Virus record (IMG/VR): IMGVR_UViG_3300037153_000431
Span: 1-23,160 of that record
Reading direction: 5' to 3' (one strand)
DNA length: 23,160 nt
DNA from: a virus
Position 1 is the first letter of the stretch, and each line of letters opens with the position of its first letter. Both the position numbers and the translations under genes were made by a program. Under the pieces are notes generated by a model. The model did not search any database. It was not told the origin of the DNA and worked only from the letters and a program-made list of their open reading frames with translations. Of the stretch, positions 20,482 to 23,160 are shown one piece after another.

Positions 20482-20979
20482 ATGAAACTCGACCAGCGCC
20501 AACGCTACTCCCTGTTCAAGATGATCGAAGACGCCCGCCGCGCTACCCGCGAACCCTCCGTCATCACCCTGTGCGACCTCCTCGACCAAACCCTCCCAAC
20601 CTTCAACCCCGACTACTGCCAACGCCAGGGCATCCCAGTCGCCACCGTAATCCCGGAACTCACCATGCACCGGGTCGCCGCCGCCCACGCCGCCTTCCGC
20701 CACGAAGAGAAGACCATCGCCCTGTGCGAACGCCTCCTCAAACTCCAACCATATGCAACGGAAACTACTGCAACGATAACTCCAGATGCAACGGAAACCC
20801 CCGCAACGCCGCCGCCAGTTTCCGTTGCAGGAGGTGCAACGCTAAAGAAGCCACCCCGTCGTGGAGGTCGACCCCCCACCGGAAAGGCCCTGTCCTCCAC
20901 AGAACGCGCCCGCAAACGTCGTGCCCAGAAGAAAGCCGAACTGGATCAGGTACTTAAGGGGTCGGAACGAAGAAAGTAG
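20482..20979 (+). CDS. Putative DNA-binding protein with AT-hook-like basic tail
   Basis: The product is 165 residues from the ATG at 20482, preceded by GAAAGG. An earlier in-frame ATG at 20398 lacks a ribosome site but would add 28 basic residues. The N-terminal half is helical (RYSLFKMIEDARRATREP, LCDLLDQTLPTFNPDYC, MHRVAAAHAAFRHEEKTIALCERLL). A threonine/proline linker encoded by repeats follows, then RRGGRPPTGKALSSTERARKRRAQKK, whose GRP core and basic flank resemble an AT-hook tail seen in phage and plasmid regulators. It is the only rightward gene in this part. Codon choice (many CAA, CCA, CTC) differs from the structural genes, hinting at different origin. Confidence 0.6.
   Translation: MKLDQRQRYSLFKMIEDARRATREPSVITLCDLLDQTLPTFNPDYCQRQGIPVATVIPELTMHRVAAAHAAFRHEEKTIALCERLLKLQPYATETTATITPDATETPATPPPVSVAGGATLKKPPRRGGRPPTGKALSSTERARKRRAQKKAELDQVLKGSERRK
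20754..20840. repeat. TGCAACGGAAAC repeats with inverted copy
   Basis: TGCAACGGAAAC occurs at 20754-20765 and 20787-20798; a variant TGCAACGATAAC is at 20769-20780. The inverted copy GTTTCCGTTGCA is at 20818-20829, a perfect 12-bp inverted repeat with the second direct copy, and TGCAACG recurs once more just after. All lie inside the linker of the 20482 gene. They could be protein-binding iterons, a replication or partition element, or only linker expansion. Confidence 0.6.
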
Positions 20980-21200
20980 CGGCGTACGGGGGAGGGGCCA
21001 GAGCCAATGCTCGCTCTCTCTGCCGCCCCCCCACCCCCCCCGCCTGGGGCCCCTGGCCCGGGGCTGGCGCGCGGCGCTCGGCGCGCCGTTTCCCCCGTAA
21101 TCGCAACGGCTTACGGTAACCGCCGTGGGGTGGGGTCGCGACCTGGGATGTGGGTAGGGATGTGGGCAGGACGCGGCCGGCGCCGAATAGCCCTTATGGA
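20980..21200. terminator. GC-rich convergent intergenic region with hairpin
   Basis: It separates two convergent genes. It contains C- and G-homopolymer runs and a GGCGCGC / GCGCGCC stem (21066-21072 with 21081-21087) with an 8-base loop followed rightward by GTTTCCCCC. A terminator for one or both directions is likely from position. No coding sequence is seen. Confidence 0.4.
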
Positions 21201-21647
21201 TCAGGGCTTGTCGGCGGACGGTGTCTCCGCCACGCTGCCCTGGATCAGCTTGGCGTCATCCCCCGCGCGACGCGCCAGAAAGCCCTCAATCGCTGATACT
21301 GCGGCCTCCAGCGCCTCGTCGGACATGCCGCCTGGGCCGCGCGCCTGGGTGATCTCAAGCTCGCGCGGGACCAACAGCACCAACATCTTCAGGAATATCG
21401 CGGGCTGCTGCTTGGCGACCTTCTCGATGGCTCCGCGACCCCACTTGTCGAACGCCCACTGCATGCCAGCGATGGTGCTGGCGTTGAGCGTACGCCGTGC
21501 GCGTGCCGCGTCGGACGTGATCGCGCCTGAGAACCCTTTCTGGAACTGGCCGTTCGCTTTCCGGTATGCGGCCTGGGCTGGGGCTGGCTCGGTGGCCGCC
21601 AACAGGGCTTGTTTCTTCTTAGCTCTGGGGGATCGTTTCCCAGGCAT
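21201..21647 (-). CDS. Small-terminase-like or packaging-associated protein (tentative)
   Basis: The product is 148 residues. A basic N-terminus (RSPRAKKKQALL) leads to FQKGFSGAITSDAARARRT, then IAGMQWAFDKWGRGAIEKVAKQQPAIFLKMLVLLVPRELEI (about 58-98) and MSDEALEAAVSAIEGFLARR. The order aieK....P..flk.v..llPrElei ... sdeeL..a...i resembles a protein common in phages that I have seen next to terminase genes and sometimes called small terminase. ATG start with no clear Shine-Dalgarno. It is the last gene of the leftward chain and lies more than 7 kb from the large subunit, so the assignment is weak. Confidence 0.45.
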   Translation of the reverse strand: MPGKRSPRAKKKQALLAATEPAPAQAAYRKANGQFQKGFSGAITSDAARARRTLNASTIAGMQWAFDKWGRGAIEKVAKQQPAIFLKMLVLLVPRELEITQARGPGGMSDEALEAAVSAIEGFLARRAGDDAKLIQGSVAETPSADKP

Positions 21648-21680
21648 TACAGGCTCGTTTACGGGACCGCGACCTTCCGA

Positions 21681-21854
21681 CTATGTCCCAGGCCTCGGCG
21701 CTCGCGCAACCTCTGTGTGGGCTGCGCTGCTTGATGGCGCTGGCTCTGGCAGGCAGAGGTCCAGCGGGTTTGGCGCGATGAGGCCGCACTGGGCGCAGCG
21801 CCACCGGGGTGGCTGGACTTTGGGGGCGTTGGTGCGGTCTGGCAGGTTGCTCAT
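21681..21854 (-). CDS. 57-residue CxxC protein
   Basis: The frame begins MSNLPDRTNAPKVQPPRW, then has RCAQCGLIAPNPLDLCLP with a CxxC pair and a third cysteine, and a polar end. It could be a small zinc-binding peptide. The ATG at 21854 overlaps the TGA of the 27-residue gene (ATGA); an in-frame ATG two codons upstream is possible. No homologue recalled. Confidence 0.45.
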   Translation of the reverse strand: MSNLPDRTNAPKVQPPRWRCAQCGLIAPNPLDLCLPEPAPSSSAAHTEVARAPRPGT

Positions 21855-21934
21855 GGGCATTTCGTTAGCAGGTTGATAGCCAGGGAGAGGACCGAGATGG
21901 TGATCGCGGCCCAGGCGATGGTTCCGGTGCTCAT
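21851..21934 (-). CDS. 27-residue membrane microprotein
   Basis: The peptide begins MSTGTIAWAAITISVLSLAI and ends NLLTKCP; nearly all of it is one hydrophobic helix of transmembrane length. ATG at 21934 overlaps the upstream stop and its own TGA overlaps the downstream start, and GGAG lies about 8 bases upstream. This placement in a chain of ATGA overlaps supports translation more than length does. It could be a holin-like or host-membrane peptide; nothing specific is shown. Confidence 0.45.
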   Translation of the reverse strand: MSTGTIAWAAITISVLSLAINLLTKCP

Positions 21935-22182
21935 GGCCTGGGCTCCGCGAGCTTGTGGTAGAGCGTGGCTGGTGGGATCGGCAGCATGCGGCGCAGGCTA
22001 TCGGGGCTGCGCAGCCGGTACCAGCGCTCTGCCCTTGGCTTGTCTGGGAAGGGGCCGGCGATGGAGATGGCGCCGCCTGGGGGCGCCTTCACTGGGCTCG
22101 GCATGACCCGGCGCACGTACCAGCCCGCGAGGTCGCCGCCCTTGCCGTCCTCATGCTCGATCAGGTAGGTCGGCTCGATCAT
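21931..22182 (-). CDS. Small phage protein, unknown
   Basis: The product is 83 residues from the ATG at 22182. It has IEPTYLIEHEDGKGGDLAGWYV, ISIAGPFPDKPRAERWYRLRS and a short C-terminal RMLPIPPATLYHKL. The fold looks small and beta-rich. ATGA overlaps at both ends place it in a co-translated chain. The frame runs upstream to 22245, but that part lies inside the previous gene. Confidence 0.55.
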   Translation of the reverse strand: MIEPTYLIEHEDGKGGDLAGWYVRRVMPSPVKAPPGGAISIAGPFPDKPRAERWYRLRSPDSLRRMLPIPPATLYHKLAEPRP

Positions 22183-22361
22183 CTGGCGCGGTCCTCTGCC
22201 TTGATCAGCTTGATCAACTCCACACAACCCTCGCCCTTGCGCCACAGCTTGAATATCTGGGTGGCGCTGAACTGTTCGCCGCTCTCACTCAGCGCCTGCC
22301 GCAGCGTCTTTGGCAGCCGGTCAAAGGCCTGCATCTCGGCCTTGGCATTGGGCTGGGTCAT
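22179..22361 (-). CDS. Small helical phage protein, unknown
   Basis: The product is 60 residues and basic: MQAFDRLPKTLRQALSESGEQFSATQIFKLWRKGE, then CVELIKLIKAEDRAR. The F..LP..lr.al.es....s..qi..l...g layout resembles small prophage proteins of unknown function. ATG at 22361 overlaps the previous stop. Confidence 0.55.
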   Translation of the reverse strand: MTQPNAKAEMQAFDRLPKTLRQALSESGEQFSATQIFKLWRKGEGCVELIKLIKAEDRAR

Positions 22362-22555
22362 CGCCTGGGCTCCGCGACCTGGGCGAGGCACGAGCAGCGG
22401 GTCATGCGAGGGTCTGGGTCGCCCTCGCAGCCGAAGAGGGTCATGACAGGGTCGCCGCTGGCAGCCTGCAGCCGCACCGTCGGGCAGTCGGCCTTGTGCA
22501 GCACGAGGCGCTCGACCGGCCCTGGGCCCAGGCTGGGGGCAACCGCATAGTCCAT
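22358..22555 (-). CDS. Small cysteine-containing phage protein, first in the leftward chain
   Basis: The product is 65 residues with five cysteines: LVLHKADCPTVRL, MTLFGCEGDPDPRMTRCSC. ATG at 22555 with GGAGG about 10 bases upstream. It is the gene nearest to the leftward promoter at 22627-22654, so it opens the transcript that ends at 21201. Not recognised; a metal-binding peptide is possible. Confidence 0.5.
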   Translation of the reverse strand: MDYAVAPSLGPGPVERLVLHKADCPTVRLQAASGDPVMTLFGCEGDPDPRMTRCSCLAQVAEPRR

Positions 22556-22883
22556 ATCAGGGCACCTCCATCACTGTGTAGCCATGTGTAGCAATGTCGT
22601 GTCCACACGTAGTTTCCCGACTACCAATAATATCAATCACTTAGTAGGTTGCAAGACAGAATAATACACGTCAACCATCGTAAACCATCGCAATACGTGA
22701 CTACATGGACCCCCTCTCAATCGCCCAGAGAAGCCCGCTGGCGGGTTTGACTACAGGGGGGCTGTCTCGGTACCTGGAAGCGCTCAAACCCGCTGTACGG
22801 CCGTTTCAAGTGGTGATTGTTACCTCCATTCCTACAACTCATGAGTTGCGCCACAATCACTCGATGCGTGCCATAGTGACATA
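22556..22883. other. Mostly non-coding control region
   Basis: It holds the leftward promoter and a hairpin AAGCCCG-CTGG-CGGGTTT (22731-22748) that resembles an intrinsic terminator, probably for leftward transcripts from the right or as a bidirectional block. A rightward frame from 22705 (90 codons) has no ribosome site and unconvincing composition. I see no other feature. Confidence 0.4.
22627..22654 (-). promoter_or_regulatory. Leftward sigma70-like promoter
   Basis: On the minus strand TTGCAA (22649-22654) and TATTAT (22627-22632) are 16 bases apart, in a clearly AT-rich stretch upstream of the 22555 start. Predicted transcription start is near 22620. Short repeats (ACCATCG twice at about 22674-22690; GTAG-type pairs) nearby could be operators. 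Confidence 0.55.
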
Positions 22884-23075
22884 CTATAAGGCGTCAGCAC
22901 CCGGTACCATCAGCCAGCAAGCGCTCGGCCAGGACCATCGCCCATACTGCACCACCGCAACCGGGGACACCCCGTAGACCGCTTCAGCGTCCGGCCCCTC
23001 AAGCTCACCCAGGCAACACCCATGGGTATGAGCGAAGCTCGCTGTGTTCTTCGGCTTGGGCTTGGCTTGAGCCAT
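22884..23075 (-). CDS. Possible small protein near the right edge
   Basis: The frame gives 63 residues: AQAKPKPKNTASFAHTHGCC near the N-terminus, then LEGPDAEAVYGVSPVAVVQYG and SACWLMVPGADAL. The ATG at 23075 follows GAGGGG by 5 bases. The basic start and cysteine pair are compatible with a small phage protein, but nothing conserved is recognised and another frame is open over the same region. The remaining 85 bases to the window edge show no feature. Confidence 0.35.
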   Translation of the reverse strand: MAQAKPKPKNTASFAHTHGCCLGELEGPDAEAVYGVSPVAVVQYGRWSWPSACWLMVPGADAL

Positions 23076-23160
23076 TGCACCCCTCGGACAGCCCGCTTTC
23101 GGCCCGATGCCGTGATGCCGCGCGCGAGCGTCAGGTGATTCGTGGGGTCAGTCAATCAGT

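Noticed and set aside
20383-20748. N-terminal extension of the leftward 20095-20382 gene
   Set aside because: The extension is Gly/Val-rich shadow of the rightward 20482 gene and the strong ribosome site is at 20382.
21007-21876. 289-codon rightward frame opposite the 148-residue gene
   Set aside because: Begins in a homopolymer-rich intergenic region and covers three supported leftward genes.
22705-22977. 90-codon rightward frame near the right edge
   Set aside because: No ribosome site, contains a terminator-like hairpin near its start, and no recognisable pattern.
22910-23155. Leftward 81-codon frame from TTG at the right edge
   Set aside because: Competes with the 22884-23075 frame, has no ribosome site and ends in arginine-rich shadow sequence.

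Overview
This window looks like part of a tailed double-stranded DNA phage or prophage, probably a podovirus-like virus of a GC-rich bacterium. The reasons are a complete head and packaging gene set (large terminase, P22-type portal, scaffold, HK97-fold capsid, head-tail adaptor), dense packing with many ATGA stop/start overlaps, frequent GTG and TTG starts, high GC, and no cellular genes, tRNA or rRNA. Lifestyle and host cannot be read directly from the sequence.

Layout. (1) Positions 1-14432 are one leftward block. In transcription order it holds a ribbon-helix-helix regulator, an Acb2/Tad1-like small helical protein, terminase, a DUF551-like protein, two tail-fibre-type proteins that share a duplicated N-terminal domain, an unknown, the portal, a disordered Gly/Pro-rich protein, a small conserved protein, a GroES-like protein, the scaffold, an unknown, a 196-residue virion protein, the major capsid protein, two proteins carrying a GGxVKK motif, a small hydrophobic protein, a head-tail adaptor, a CxxC protein, and the start of another gene at the left edge. 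(2) A divergent control region at about 14424-14514 separates this from a rightward block (14515-18972) of small coiled-coil proteins, a membrane peptide, a conserved phage protein and the most interesting locus. (3) Positions 18975-20382 are leftward small genes. (4) Positions 20482-20979 hold one rightward putative DNA-binding gene. (5) Positions 21201-22555 form a leftward chain of small genes, ending in a possible small-terminase-like protein and driven by a promoter at about 22627-22654. The right edge is poorly defined.

Central finding. A 268-residue protein (17198-18004) has a Nop / IS110 C-terminal (Transposase_20-like) domain and no nuclease domain. Arrays flank it on both sides (16738-17187 and 17998-18692), built on an almost exact 36-nt period: 9-nt repeat GAGCGAGCC, 9-nt unique spacer, 9-nt repeat GAGNGCRCC, 9-nt unique spacer. 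This matches the TIGR-Tas class of RNA-guided DNA-targeting systems (tandem interspaced guide RNA arrays processed to 36-nt dual-spacer tigRNAs). The Nop-only architecture is that of the nuclease-free TasA type. The two arrays have about 30 units and about 60 spacers. Array ends are fused in phase to the neighbouring coding sequences. The phage therefore probably carries a programmable DNA-binding ribonucleoprotein, perhaps to silence competitors or host genes, plus a possible sponge for immune nucleotide signals (13921-14217).
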